From an uncultured Collinsella sp. (GTDB lineage: Bacteria; Actinomycetota; Coriobacteriia; Coriobacteriales; Coriobacteriaceae): a stretch of 64,000 bases of DNA. The translations under genes were made by a program, and so were the position numbers. The stretch covers positions 1 through 64,000 of the forward strand of contig CASDZW010000005.1 of assembly GCA_949285915.1 (NCBI GenBank), read 5' to 3'. Under the pieces are notes generated by a model. It searched no databases and was not told the DNA's origin. It saw nothing but the letters and a program-made list of their open reading frames with translations. Shown in pieces: positions 33,372 to 42,450 of this stretch (positions are counted from its first letter, which is position 1; every line of letters starts with the position of its first letter).

Positions 33372-36035
33372 TCAGTCGAGCAGGTCATCAATGAAGCCGA
33401 CGCGGTAGTTGGTGAAGACCGCCTCGCCCTCGGCCTGGGTGGCATCGAGGTCGATATCGGCCATGATGCCAAAGTCGCGGTCGCCTGCCTCGTCGGAGAA
33501 AATCTGGTGCACGTGCCAGACGTGTGCGGTCTGCTCGTCGGACTCGTCGATTGCAAGGAACGCCGTCGAGCGGGCGTCTGCGTCGGTGAGGATCTCTTCG
33601 TGAGCCTCATGGTAGGCGTCGAGCGCCTTCTGCCAGCGGAGCTCTCCCATGCCCCACGCCTCGTCGAGCTCGCCCAGCTCGCGCACATGGCCGCGCGCCG
33701 CGTGGCGCACGCGCGCGAAGAGCGCGTTGCGCACGAGCAACGTGACGCCGCGACGATCCGCCACCACCTGGTCGGCGGCGGTGGGAGGTGCCGCGTCGAG
33801 GGCGGCGGGGTCGCCGGCTGCTGCCCATTCGTCCACAAGGCTGGAGTCGATGGAGCGGACCATGAAGCCGAGCCAGCTTATGACCTCGTCAAGCTCCGGC
33901 GTGAGCTTGGAGGTGGGGACGGTGCGGTCGAGCGCGCGGAACGCCTCGGCGAGATAGCGCAGAAGGATGCCCTCTGAGCGGGCGATCTTGTAGCGCTGGA
34001 TGTAGCCCTTGAAGTCAGACGCGGTCTCGAGCATGTCACGCAGGACCGATTTGGGGCTGAGCTCGAAGTCGTTGGCCCAGGGCACCTTCTGGCAGTACTC
34101 GGCAAAAGCCGCGTCGAGCAGGTCCTCGAGCGGCTTGGGGTAGGTGACCTCAGCGATGCGCTCGAGACGCTCCTCGTAGTCGACGCCGTCCGCCTTCATG
34201 GCGGCCATGGCGGCGTCGCGCGCGGCGCGTTCCTGGGCGCGCAGCACCTGTTTGGGGTCCTCGAGCGTGGCCTCTACCATCGAGATAAGGTCGAGCATGT
34301 AGGTCTCGCTCTCGGGGTCGAGAAGCTCGAGAGCGGCGAGCAGAAACGGCGAGAGCGGCTGGTCGAGAGCAAAGTCCTCTGGCAAATCGACCGTGAGGGC
34401 AAAATCGCGCTCGGGCTCGGTGCCTGCCGGTGCATCCGGCGCGGGCGGGACCTCGGTTACCACGACGACGCCGGAGTCGATGAGCGTGGCAAAGATCTCG
34501 TCGGCCCGTGCCTCGAGAGCGAGCTTCTCCTCGGGCGTCTGTAGGCTCTCCGCGATGAGCTCCGAGACGCGCACACGCGCGTCGCCGCCGCGCTCCACCA
34601 TCGACAGCACCATGGAGTGCGTGATGGAAAGGCGCGGGCGCAGGGTCTCGGGAGCGGCATCGCAGAGGCGCTCGAACGTCTGCTTGTTCCAGGTAACAAA
34701 GCCCTCGGGCGGCTTCTTGCGCTTGAGTTTGCGGAGCTTTTTGGGGTCGTCGCCGGCCTTGGCGAGGAGCTTGGCGTTCTCGATCTCGTGCTCGGGCGCC
34801 TCCGCTATGACGAGCCCCTCGGTATCAAAGCCCGCGCGGCCCGCGCGACCGGCGATCTGGTGGAACTCGCGCGCACGGAGGCGGCGCATCTTGTGGCCGT
34901 CGTACTTGGTGAGGGCGGTGAGCACCACGGTGTGGATGGGCACGTTGATGCCGACGCCGAGCGTGTCGGTACCGCAGATGACGGGGAGGAGCCCCTGCTG
35001 GGCGAGCTTCTCCACGAGCAGGCGGTAGCGCGGCAGCATGCCCGCGTGGTGCACGCCCACGCCGCACGATATGAGGCGCTTCAAGATCTTGCCGAAGGCG
35101 GTTGAGAACCGCGTGCCCCGGCTGACCTCTTTGATGCGCTCGCGCTGCTCTTTGGTGGCGACGCCGAAGTTGGCGAGCGCCGTGGCGGAGGCGAGGGCGG
35201 CGTCCTGCGAGAAGTGCACGATGTAGAGAGGGGCCTCGCCGCGGCGGAGCGCCAGCTCGACCGTGCCCTCGAGAGCGGTGTCGACGTACTCGAAGGCGAG
35301 CGGCACCGGGCGCGGCGCGTCGGCAACGGTGTCGACGGTGCGTCCGGTCTTCTGCTCGAGTGCCGCGGCGATGGCGGTGGTGTCGCCGAGGGTTGCGCTC
35401 ATAAGCATGAACTGCGTGTGCGGCAGCGTGAGCAGGGGCACTTGCCACGCCCAGCCGCGGTCGGGGTCGGCGAAGTAATGGAACTCGTCCATGGCGACGG
35501 TGCCCACGTCCGCCTCGTCGCCCTCGCGCAGCGCCTGGTTGGCGAGGATCTCTGCCGTGCAGCAGATGACGGGCGCGCCGGTGTTGATGTGCGTGTCGCC
35601 CGTGATCATACCGACGTTGTCGCGCCCGAGGACATCCACGAGGTCAAAGAACTTCTCCGAGACGAGCGCCTTGATGGGAGCGGTGTAGTACGCGCGATGC
35701 CCCTGCGCCATTGCCATAAAGAGCTGCCCCAGCGCCACGAGCGATTTGCCGGAGCCCGTGGGCGTGCCCAAGATCGCGTGGTCGCCCGCGGCGAGGTCCA
35801 TGAGGGCCTCCTCCTGATGCGGCCAGAGCTCGATGCCGCGATTCTCGCACCAGCCAAGAAAGCGCTCGAAGGCCTCGTCTGCCGAGAGCCAGGGTTCCGG
35901 CTCCTCGCCGTCCTCGGGCTCGAACCAACTCGGCGAGAGCGCACCGAGTGAGCCGGGCGCGGCGGGCGCGGTGCCGCCGGCGGCAAACGAGCTCGCTGCG
36001 ATGCGGCTTGGTTCGGGATGGGACGTTGCGGACAT
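33372..36035 (-). CDS. Ski2/Mtr4-like DEAD/DEAH-box helicase (DUF3516 family)
   Basis: 887 residues. Helicase core: Walker A LGTPTGSGKSLVA (near residue 93), motif II as DEFH, motif III MSATLGD, and motif VI HQIAGRAGRAGFD, the Ski2/HelY pattern. The second half (from about residue 480) is a helical domain ending in a DUF3516-like region (AIDESDEQTAHVWHVHQIF). The family is typical of Actinobacteria and is likely to work on RNA or structured nucleic acid. GAGGAGCCCC precedes the ATG. An unstructured Ala/Pro/Ser tail covers the first 35 residues. Confidence 0.88.
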   Translation of the reverse strand: MSATSHPEPSRIAASSFAAGGTAPAAPGSLGALSPSWFEPEDGEEPEPWLSADEAFERFLGWCENRGIELWPHQEEALMDLAAGDHAILGTPTGSGKSLVALGQLFMAMAQGHRAYYTAPIKALVSEKFFDLVDVLGRDNVGMITGDTHINTGAPVICCTAEILANQALREGDEADVGTVAMDEFHYFADPDRGWAWQVPLLTLPHTQFMLMSATLGDTTAIAAALEQKTGRTVDTVADAPRPVPLAFEYVDTALEGTVELALRRGEAPLYIVHFSQDAALASATALANFGVATKEQRERIKEVSRGTRFSTAFGKILKRLISCGVGVHHAGMLPRYRLLVEKLAQQGLLPVICGTDTLGVGINVPIHTVVLTALTKYDGHKMRRLRAREFHQIAGRAGRAGFDTEGLVIAEAPEHEIENAKLLAKAGDDPKKLRKLKRKKPPEGFVTWNKQTFERLCDAAPETLRPRLSITHSMVLSMVERGGDARVRVSELIAESLQTPEEKLALEARADEIFATLIDSGVVVVTEVPPAPDAPAGTEPERDFALTVDLPEDFALDQPLSPFLLAALELLDPESETYMLDLISMVEATLEDPKQVLRAQERAARDAAMAAMKADGVDYEERLERIAEVTYPKPLEDLLDAAFAEYCQKVPWANDFELSPKSVLRDMLETASDFKGYIQRYKIARSEGILLRYLAEAFRALDRTVPTSKLTPELDEVISWLGFMVRSIDSSLVDEWAAAGDPAALDAAPPTAADQVVADRRGVTLLVRNALFARVRHAARGHVRELGELDEAWGMGELRWQKALDAYHEAHEEILTDADARSTAFLAIDESDEQTAHVWHVHQIFSDEAGDRDFGIMADIDLDATQAEGEAVFTNYRVGFIDDLLD

Positions 36036-36140
36036 GGGGCTCCTCGTTCAACGGGATGGCGGGCGTTCGACTCGTCTCATTATGGCAGATGACCGATGGG
36101 GAAGCGCCGAGGGCGCGCTGCCGGTGCCATGCGGGTCCCG

Positions 36141-36983
36141 CTATAATCGCCGTGCTTCGTTGCGACGGCGGTTGATGAGGTTCATGACCGCCGCCTCCAT
36201 ACCGAGCGGGACGTAGTCAAGCGACTCGAGGTCGTCGGGCAGGTAGGCGACGAGGCTCTGTTCGGTGTCGCGCCCGCGCTGGACCTGCTCGGGCGAGGGC
36301 GCGTCGGCGGGGACGGCGCAGACGCCCCAGACCGCGGCGCCCTGTGCGGCCAGTCTGGCCTCGTACTCGGTCTCGGGAAAGCCCGGGTGCTCGGCGCGCA
36401 CGTCGTCCGAGGTCCAGATGACGCGATATCCTGCCGCGGCGAGCTGCGTGAGCGTGTAGTCGCGCAGGGGCTGGCTGTCGGTGCGCAGCGTGAGCGTACC
36501 CCCGTGGACGAGAAGCCGGCGGTAGACGAGGAGATTATCGACCGTGGTGGTGCGGCGCCGTGCAAAGTGGCGCTTGGGGTAGGGCGTGGGGAAGTTCAAG
36601 GTGATGCCCGCAAGCTCGCCGGCGGCAAAGATGCGCTCGAGCGCGCCGGTCCCACGCGGGATGACAAGCGCGTTTAGCACCTGCTCCTCGCAGATGCGCT
36701 GGGCGGCGTAGGCGATGCAGATGGGCTCGATATCCACACCTATAAAGAGGCTTTGCGGCGAGCGGCGTGCGCTCTCAACAAGAAAGGAGCCCTTGCCGCA
36801 GCCGAGGTCGAGGTAGACGGCATCAAAGGAATCCGCACACGCCCCATCGGCGACGAGTGGAAAACATGCCTTGGCCCAGCGCCCGGCAAACGCCTCGGGC
36901 TTTGTCTCGATGGCGTCGCCGTAGCGCTCGAGGCGCTCCTCGAGCACGAAGTTCTTGGGCGTGCGGATGTGCGTGAGTCCCAT
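36141..36983 (-). CDS. trmB: tRNA (guanine-46-N7)-methyltransferase, divergent
   Basis: SAM-dependent enzyme making m7G46 in the tRNA variable loop. The 280-residue product has YLDLGCGKGSFLVESA (SAM motif I, near residue 58) and SLFIGVDIEP. The normally invariant FPDPWPKxRH motif reads FPTPYPKRHFARRR, so Asp and Trp are replaced; function may be retained, altered or lost. AAAGG lies before the ATG. It follows the Trm9-like methyltransferase gene by 61 bp on the same strand, next to Elp3: a small tRNA-modification cluster. Confidence 0.78.
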   Translation of the reverse strand: MGLTHIRTPKNFVLEERLERYGDAIETKPEAFAGRWAKACFPLVADGACADSFDAVYLDLGCGKGSFLVESARRSPQSLFIGVDIEPICIAYAAQRICEEQVLNALVIPRGTGALERIFAAGELAGITLNFPTPYPKRHFARRRTTTVDNLLVYRRLLVHGGTLTLRTDSQPLRDYTLTQLAAAGYRVIWTSDDVRAEHPGFPETEYEARLAAQGAAVWGVCAVPADAPSPEQVQRGRDTEQSLVAYLPDDLESLDYVPLGMEAAVMNLINRRRNEARRL

Positions 36984-37044
36984 GGGGGCCTTTCGGGCGG
37001 GTCGGTGTCGTTCGGCGATATTATGGGGAGCCCCGGGCGTCCGG

Positions 37045-37869
37045 TCAACCGCTGCGCGTAAGGACCAGATAGCGGTTGAGCGCGCCCGATTTGCCATCGG
37101 CAAAGAACCGCTCGATCTCTTGCGCGCAGTTCGCCACGTCGCGGGCGAGCGCGGAGATTTCGTCCTCGGTGAAGTGGTGGCAGTACCGCAGTGCCGAGGC
37201 ATCGTCCTGCCAGCCGAGGAGATAGTCGTTTCCGTCGAGCGCAGGCGCCGTCCCGGTTGCGCGGGCCCGTTCAGTGGCCGCGCGCGCCTTGGCAGCCAGG
37301 CGCTCGTCGTCCATGAAGCGCCAGAAGGAGAGAACGACGGTGCCGCCGGGCGCAGTCGATGCGATAAGCGCGCGAATAACGGCGAGGCGGAGGTCCCTGC
37401 TGGGGACGTGGTGCATAAAGCCAAAGCAGCACGAGAGGTCGCAGGCGGGGATGCCGCCGAGCGGCTCGAGGTTGTTGCCGGCCGCCGTGGGGGAGAGCAG
37501 CGCTTCCAGGATGTCGACTTCGCGGAAGTGCGCGCGCACATTCTCTGGTGCGCGCCCATCGCCGTCGCCCGGGCGGGCGGAGGGACAATCCGCGCTAGCC
37601 AGCTCAGCGCAGCGGTCGACCCCGTAGTAGTTGATACGGGTGCGCGGGAGGGTGCGGGCGAGGTGCCGAGCGAGCCGCATGTTGCCGCACGCAAGGTCGA
37701 GTACGCGCAGGGGCGCGTCCGCCTTGGTGTCAGACGCGCTTGCGGCAAGCTCGACTACGCGTGCCCAGCCCTGCCACGGCGCCGTGCGCGTGGCGGAGAA
37801 GGACGCGGCGTGGTCGCGGTAGAAGCGGTTGTTGAGCGCGATGAGGGCGCGGGCGTCATCGGTATCCAT
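37045..37869 (-). CDS. SAM-dependent methyltransferase resembling Trm9/ALKBH8
   Basis: 274 residues. The N-terminal segment NNRFYRDHAASFSATRTAPW corresponds to the FSQTRYKPWP signature of eukaryotic Trm9. Then come the SAM motif VLDLACGNMRLARHL, YYGVDRCAEL, and FMHHVPSRDLRLAVIRAL, which parallels the VHHW..R motif of Trm9, plus a C-terminal YCHHFTEDEISAL. Trm9 methylates cm5U34 to mcm5U34 in tRNA, the step after Elp3. Here the gene is divergent from elp3 with a 73-bp shared promoter region. GAGAGGACCCC supports the ATG. Assignment to Trm9 function is inference from motif and context. Confidence 0.7.
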   Translation of the reverse strand: MDTDDARALIALNNRFYRDHAASFSATRTAPWQGWARVVELAASASDTKADAPLRVLDLACGNMRLARHLARTLPRTRINYYGVDRCAELASADCPSARPGDGDGRAPENVRAHFREVDILEALLSPTAAGNNLEPLGGIPACDLSCCFGFMHHVPSRDLRLAVIRALIASTAPGGTVVLSFWRFMDDERLAAKARAATERARATGTAPALDGNDYLLGWQDDASALRYCHHFTEDEISALARDVANCAQEIERFFADGKSGALNRYLVLTRSG

Positions 37870-37926
37870 GGGGTCCTCTCGGCGCATGCGCGCATGCGCC
37901 CGGTCGCCGGGGAAAGCGGCTCTTAG

Positions 37927-37942
37927 TATAGAATCTCAGACT
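37927..37942 (+). promoter_or_regulatory. -10 element for a leaderless elp3 transcript
   Basis: TATAGAAT (37927-37934) lies only 8-16 bp before the elp3 ATG and there is no Shine-Dalgarno sequence, so transcription would begin at or next to the start codon. Confidence 0.5.
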
Positions 37943-40051
37943 ATGGAAGAGATTGTATTGCATATCGTCGAGCGCCTGCGCGCGGGCGAGCAGGTGGATG
38001 ACCGCGTGCTCGTGAAGCTCATCCATGCGGCGGCAAAGCACGCGGGCGGCGATAAGCGCGCCTTTGCCAAACGACGCCTTCTGCCCTTTTACCAGCGCAT
38101 CAAGACAGAAGAACCCGAGCGCTGGGCCGCGTGGGACATCACGCCCGATATCGAGCGCAAGCTCGTCCAGGTGCTTCGCATGAAACCGCGCCGTTCGGCC
38201 TCGGGGGTGGCAACCATCACCGTCATCACCAAGCCGTGGCCGTGCTCGGGATCGTGTCGGTTCTGCCCAAGCGACCTGCGCATGCCCAAGAGCTATCTGG
38301 CCGACGAGCCCGCTTGCGAGCGCGCCGCGCAGAACGCCTTCGACCCCTACCTGCAGGTGTCTGCCCGCCTTACGGCGCTCGTACAGATGGGGCACGCGAC
38401 CGACAAGATCGAGCTCATCGTACTCGGGGGCACGTGGAGCGACTATCCGGAGGGGTATCAGATCTGGTTCATCCGCGAGCTCTTCCGGGCGCTGAACGAC
38501 GGCGCCATCGCGGGCGTAGCGGAGAATCCGCTGCTGAGGGGTTTTGCCGACGAGGATGCCGCCGCCCCCGCAGAGAACGACCCCGTGCCGCCCGGCGTGC
38601 GCCGCCGCCGCGCGGAGCTCGCTACATGGGGCATCCTACCCGCCTCATCTGCCCCCGCTCCTGCTCGCGGCGATGCCGCCCGGGCATGCGGGAGGCAGCC
38701 CGCCGCCTCCACGTCCCCGACGTATCTGGGGGTCGACGCCGCCGAGCTCGCCCGCCTGCAGGCCGAGGTCAACGCCGGCACTACCACCTACAACGCCGCT
38801 ATCGCGCGTCTCTTTGGCGAGAGTCCCGCCTGGCGCTGCGCTTCTGCCGCGCAGACCGCGTCGATTGAGGAGCTCGAGGTCGAGCAGCGCCGCAACGAGG
38901 ATGCGCGCCACCGCGTTGTGGGCCTTGTCATAGAGACCCGGCCGGACGCCATCACGCCCGCGCGCCTCGCCCTCATCCGCCGTATGGGTGCAACTAAGAT
39001 CCAGATGGGCGTGCAGAGCACCTGCCAGCGTATCCTCGACATCAACGGTCGCAACACCGCGAACGACCGCATCGCCCGCTCCTTCTCGTACCTGCGTCTT
39101 TTTGGCTTTAAGATTCATGCACACGCCATGGTGAATCTGCTTGGGGCGGACCCGGCGGGCGATAGGGAGGATTACCGTCGCCTCGTTTCCGACCCCGCCT
39201 TTATGCCCGACGAGGTGAAGCTCTACCCCTGCGCCCTTATCGACGGCGCGGCACTCTGCCGCGATTGGGAGAGCGGTGCGTGGCGCCCCTATACAGAAGA
39301 CGAGCTTATCGATGTGCTCTGCGCCGACGTGCGCGCCACCCCCGCGTGGACGCGCGTGTCGCGCATGATCCGCGACTTCTCTTCGGGCGACATCAAGGCG
39401 GGCAACAAGAAGCCCAACCTGCGCCAGCTTGTGGAGGAGCGCCTGCGGGCACAGGAACGCGCGGGCGAGGGACCCGTGCGCGAGATTCGCTTCCGCGAGA
39501 TCGGTACCCACGAGGTCGATGTGGACGAGCTCGTCCTCGATGAGGTCTGCTATCAAACCCAGACGACCGACGAGCACTTTTTGCAGTGGGTGGACGGACA
39601 GGGGCGCATCGCGGGTTTTCTGCGCCTGTCGCTGCCGCACGCGGACGCGGTCCGCGCGCTTGCGGAGGAGATGGCCGCTGCGGGGCTTGCGGCCCCTGTC
39701 CAGCCGAACGAGGCCATGATCCGTGAGGTCCACGTGTACGGCATGGCGGAGCGTGTGGGCGAGGCGGGCGCGGCAGCGCAGCACCGCGGACTCGGCCGCG
39801 ATCTGGTGGAGCGCGCCTGTGCTATTGCCCACGACGCGGGTTTCATGCACATAAACGTCATCAGCTCGGTGGGCACGCGCGCCTACTATCGACGGCTTGG
39901 CTTTGTCGATTGTGGCCTCTACCAGCGGCGCGATCTCACCAAGACGTCAAATGGCGCACATTTGGGCAAAAATGCTCAAGTCGGTTATGGGCATGAAATT
40001 CCGCAACACGGGCGGAAAGGTCAAAACGGAGGCTCTCATGAACATGCGTGA
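37943..40051 (+). CDS. Elp3-family tRNA uridine-34 carboxymethyl synthase (radical SAM/GNAT)
   Basis: Bacterial Elp3: uses SAM and acetyl-CoA to build cm5U at tRNA position 34. The radical SAM domain has PWPCSGSCRFCPSDL (Cys spacing 3 and 2, near residue 96), then EPACERAAQNAFDPYLQ and IVLGGTWSDYP. RRNEDARHRVVGLVIETRPD continues the barrel, and the C-terminal GNAT domain has HRGLGRDLVERA and YYRRLGF. At 702 residues it is about 150 longer than usual; an Ala/Pro-rich insertion of roughly 100 residues lies near 195-310. Start chosen at the ATG just after a -10 box. Its end overlaps the next gene by 14 bp. Confidence 0.9.
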   Translation: MEEIVLHIVERLRAGEQVDDRVLVKLIHAAAKHAGGDKRAFAKRRLLPFYQRIKTEEPERWAAWDITPDIERKLVQVLRMKPRRSASGVATITVITKPWPCSGSCRFCPSDLRMPKSYLADEPACERAAQNAFDPYLQVSARLTALVQMGHATDKIELIVLGGTWSDYPEGYQIWFIRELFRALNDGAIAGVAENPLLRGFADEDAAAPAENDPVPPGVRRRRAELATWGILPASSAPAPARGDAARACGRQPAASTSPTYLGVDAAELARLQAEVNAGTTTYNAAIARLFGESPAWRCASAAQTASIEELEVEQRRNEDARHRVVGLVIETRPDAITPARLALIRRMGATKIQMGVQSTCQRILDINGRNTANDRIARSFSYLRLFGFKIHAHAMVNLLGADPAGDREDYRRLVSDPAFMPDEVKLYPCALIDGAALCRDWESGAWRPYTEDELIDVLCADVRATPAWTRVSRMIRDFSSGDIKAGNKKPNLRQLVEERLRAQERAGEGPVREIRFREIGTHEVDVDELVLDEVCYQTQTTDEHFLQWVDGQGRIAGFLRLSLPHADAVRALAEEMAAAGLAAPVQPNEAMIREVHVYGMAERVGEAGAAAQHRGLGRDLVERACAIAHDAGFMHINVISSVGTRAYYRRLGFVDCGLYQRRDLTKTSNGAHLGKNAQVGYGHEIPQHGRKGQNGGSHEHA

Positions 40052-41012
40052 CGCGCACCAGATGCTCGCGACGGTCGGCCTCATCTTGGTGATCGCCTTC
40101 GCCCTGCAGCTTGCGACCCTGCCGCCTGCGGGCATCGTCATCGTCTTGGTGGTGCTGGCGGTGGTCCTAATTGGGCTCTACCTGCACGTTCGCGCGCAGG
40201 CAAAAGCGGGCGCCGCGTCTCCTGCGCCTCAGGTGCGCGAGATCGCCTCTCCCGACGGCGAGCCGGTGCGCGTGCTCGAGAGCGGTGGTGTCTACCAGTC
40301 GGCTACGTATCTGGACGAGCGGCGCTTTGAGCCGGTATTTGCCTACCAGCGCGCCTTTGAGGTGATGTTTGAGGTAGAGGATGAGATGCGCGCCGCGCAT
40401 GGGCACGGTATCGAGCGCGCGCTCGCGATCGGCGGTGGCGGCTTTGCCTGGCCCAAGTACACCCTCACCCGCCATCCGGAGCTCATGCTCGATGTGGTGG
40501 AGTCCGACCCTTCGGTCATCGAGCTTGCACAGCGCTGGTTTTTTGTTGACGAGCTTAAGCGTCAGGTAGGCGGCAGGCTGTACATCATGGAGGCGGACGG
40601 CCGCGAGCTCATCGACGAGCTTGCGCCCGGCATGGAGTTTGCGGCAACGTCCACGGCCGTGCACTGCCGCGCGCCCTATGACGCCGTGGTGAACGATACA
40701 TTCTCCGGCGCCGAGCCCGTGCATGCGCTTGCCACCGTGGAGGCCGTGCGTTCCGTACACGCGGTGCTCCGCTCGGGTGGCCTCTACCTCACCAACGTGG
40801 TCTCGCGCGAGGAGGGGCGCGACCTCACGTTTCTGCGCGACGAGGCGGCGACGCTCGCCGAGGTGTTCGCCCACGTGCACATCATCCCTGCGACCGACGA
40901 GCTCTGGGGCGGGGAGGACAACTACCTCATCATCGCAACCGACGGGGCGTATGCGTTCACCGATGCCATTCCCTTTGACGAGGACTTTCTGGGCACGCCC
41001 CTTCGGGACTAA
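40038..41012 (+). CDS. Spermidine synthase-like protein with two N-terminal membrane helices
   Basis: 324 residues. Two hydrophobic helices (about 10-50: LATVGLILVIAFALQ, IVIVLVVLAVVLIGLYLHV) anchor a cytoplasmic domain of the SpeE/methyltransferase fold: ALAIGGGGFAWPKYTL, LMLDVVESDPSVIELA, and DAVVNDTFSGAEPVHALAT. Polyamine synthases have Asp residues here, but the membrane anchor and the AFPxK-free substrate loop leave the reaction open. CGGAGG precedes the ATG; the start lies inside the 3' end of elp3, implying co-expression. Confidence 0.75.
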   Translation: MNMRDAHQMLATVGLILVIAFALQLATLPPAGIVIVLVVLAVVLIGLYLHVRAQAKAGAASPAPQVREIASPDGEPVRVLESGGVYQSATYLDERRFEPVFAYQRAFEVMFEVEDEMRAAHGHGIERALAIGGGGFAWPKYTLTRHPELMLDVVESDPSVIELAQRWFFVDELKRQVGGRLYIMEADGRELIDELAPGMEFAATSTAVHCRAPYDAVVNDTFSGAEPVHALATVEAVRSVHAVLRSGGLYLTNVVSREEGRDLTFLRDEAATLAEVFAHVHIIPATDELWGGEDNYLIIATDGAYAFTDAIPFDEDFLGTPLRD

Positions 41013-41092
41013 ACGTGCGGCTGAGGCGTAAGCCTCGTTCAGGCGCTAACGCGTATAAACGGCGCCTTTGGCAGACCCGGCCCGGCGCTCGG

Positions 41093-41122
41093 TTTACCGC
41101 ACCCTCGAACCTTGCGTATACT
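41093..41122 (+). promoter_or_regulatory. Possible promoter of the capA-type gene
   Basis: TTTACC (41093-41098), 18 bp, TATACT (41117-41122), about 33 bp before the chosen start. Confidence 0.45.
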
Positions 41123-41154
41123 GGCGGGAGAAGGCCGCGTCGATGGAGTGCCCC

Positions 41155-42435
41155 ATGAAGCAGGATATGCCGAGCAACACACCGGACCGTACGGACGCGG
41201 GGCGCCCTGTCCCGCACCTCGTTTCGCGTAGGAGCGTCCTTGCGGCGCTCGCCGGCGGCGCGGCGCTGCTGCCGCTCTCCGCTCTTACGGGGTGCGCGCC
41301 CGACCTCCTAGGTGGCTCTGGCTCCGCTGGGACATCGGCGGGAGGCGGCCTTGCGACCATCGAGGACTCCGTCTCCGAGCCCCGGCGCGTGTCCATCGCC
41401 ATGGTGGGCGATGTGCTCGTGCATGAGGGCGTGTGGATGAGCGGCGAGCGTGCGGACGGCACGCGCAACTACGACCACATCTTCGCTCCCGCGCGCGAGC
41501 TTATCGAGGATGCGGACATCGCCATCGTGAACCAGGAGACCGTGCTCGGCGGCGATGCGCTGGGGCTCTCCGGCTATCCGGCGTTCAACAGCCCGCAGGA
41601 GATGGGCGATGCCGAGGCTGCTGCGGGTTTTGACGTGGCATGCTCGGCCACCAACCATGCCCTCGACAAAGGTTTTGCCGGCATCGAGGCCACGCGCGCA
41701 TTCTGGCGCGAGAACCATCCCGAGGTCGTGAGCGCGGGAATCGCCGAGACGGCCGAGGCGGCAGCCGAGATCCCGCTTATCACACGTGACGACATCACCG
41801 TTGCCATCTTGAACTATACCGAGAGCACCAACGGCATCCCCATCCCCGCGGCGAGTCCGTGGTGCGTGAACATGCTCGAGCGCGAGGCCATCGCCGCCGA
41901 CGTTACCGCTGGGCGCGAGCAAGGGGCAGATATCGTGGTGGTTTGCCCGCACTGGGGCGTCGAGTACCAGCTCGAGCCTACTGACGGGCAGCGCGAATGG
42001 GCGGCTTATTTTGCCGAGCTCGGCGTTGACGCCGTCATTGGCACGCACCCGCACGTGCTCGAACCGGTTGAGCTCGTCGCGCGCCCGGACGGCGGTCAGA
42101 TGCCCGTGTTTTGGTCGCTTGGCAACTTCATCTCCTGGCAGGCCCGCAAGGACACCATGGTGGGCGGTTTTGCCAAGGTGACCTTTGAGATGGCCGGCGA
42201 CGCGCCACGCTTGGCCGGCGTTGCGCTCACGCCGGTGGTGAGCCACCTTTCGCTCGATACGCAGATGGCGTCCTATCCCATAGCCTCCTACACCGAGGAG
42301 CTTGCCGGCGCCAACGGCATCCGCCGATCGGGCGGGTGCGGCGACTTCACGCTCGCATGGTGCCACGACCTCTGCGCGCAGGTGCTGGGCGAGGGCTATG
42401 ACCGCGAGCGAGGGGTGTTTGAACTCACGCTCTAG
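41155..42435 (+). CDS. CapA-family lipoprotein (poly-gamma-glutamate synthesis-type metallophosphatase fold)
   Basis: 426 residues. The N-terminus has a Tat-like SRRSVLAALAGGAALLP and lipobox LTGC, so it is exported and lipid-anchored. The CapA fold is shown by SIAMVGDVLVHEGVW, VNQETVLGG, ACSATNHALDKGF, VVCPHWGVEYQL, GTHPHVLEPVE and FWSLGNFIS, with the metal-binding Asp, Asn and His positions of calcineurin-like enzymes. Real function in most bacteria is unclear; capsule or cell-wall polymer work is the usual suggestion. TGGAG supports this ATG; another ATG four codons upstream is possible. Confidence 0.88.
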   Translation: MKQDMPSNTPDRTDAGRPVPHLVSRRSVLAALAGGAALLPLSALTGCAPDLLGGSGSAGTSAGGGLATIEDSVSEPRRVSIAMVGDVLVHEGVWMSGERADGTRNYDHIFAPARELIEDADIAIVNQETVLGGDALGLSGYPAFNSPQEMGDAEAAAGFDVACSATNHALDKGFAGIEATRAFWRENHPEVVSAGIAETAEAAAEIPLITRDDITVAILNYTESTNGIPIPAASPWCVNMLEREAIAADVTAGREQGADIVVVCPHWGVEYQLEPTDGQREWAAYFAELGVDAVIGTHPHVLEPVELVARPDGGQMPVFWSLGNFISWQARKDTMVGGFAKVTFEMAGDAPRLAGVALTPVVSHLSLDTQMASYPIASYTEELAGANGIRRSGGCGDFTLAWCHDLCAQVLGEGYDRERGVFELTL

Positions 42436-42450
42436 TTGCCAGCGTGTTGC

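Noticed and set aside
36984-37748. An upstream in-frame extension of trmB
   Set aside because: It would overlap most of the Trm9-like gene in another frame; the residues are Arg/Pro/Ser/Ala-rich, and the ATG at 36983 has its own ribosome site.
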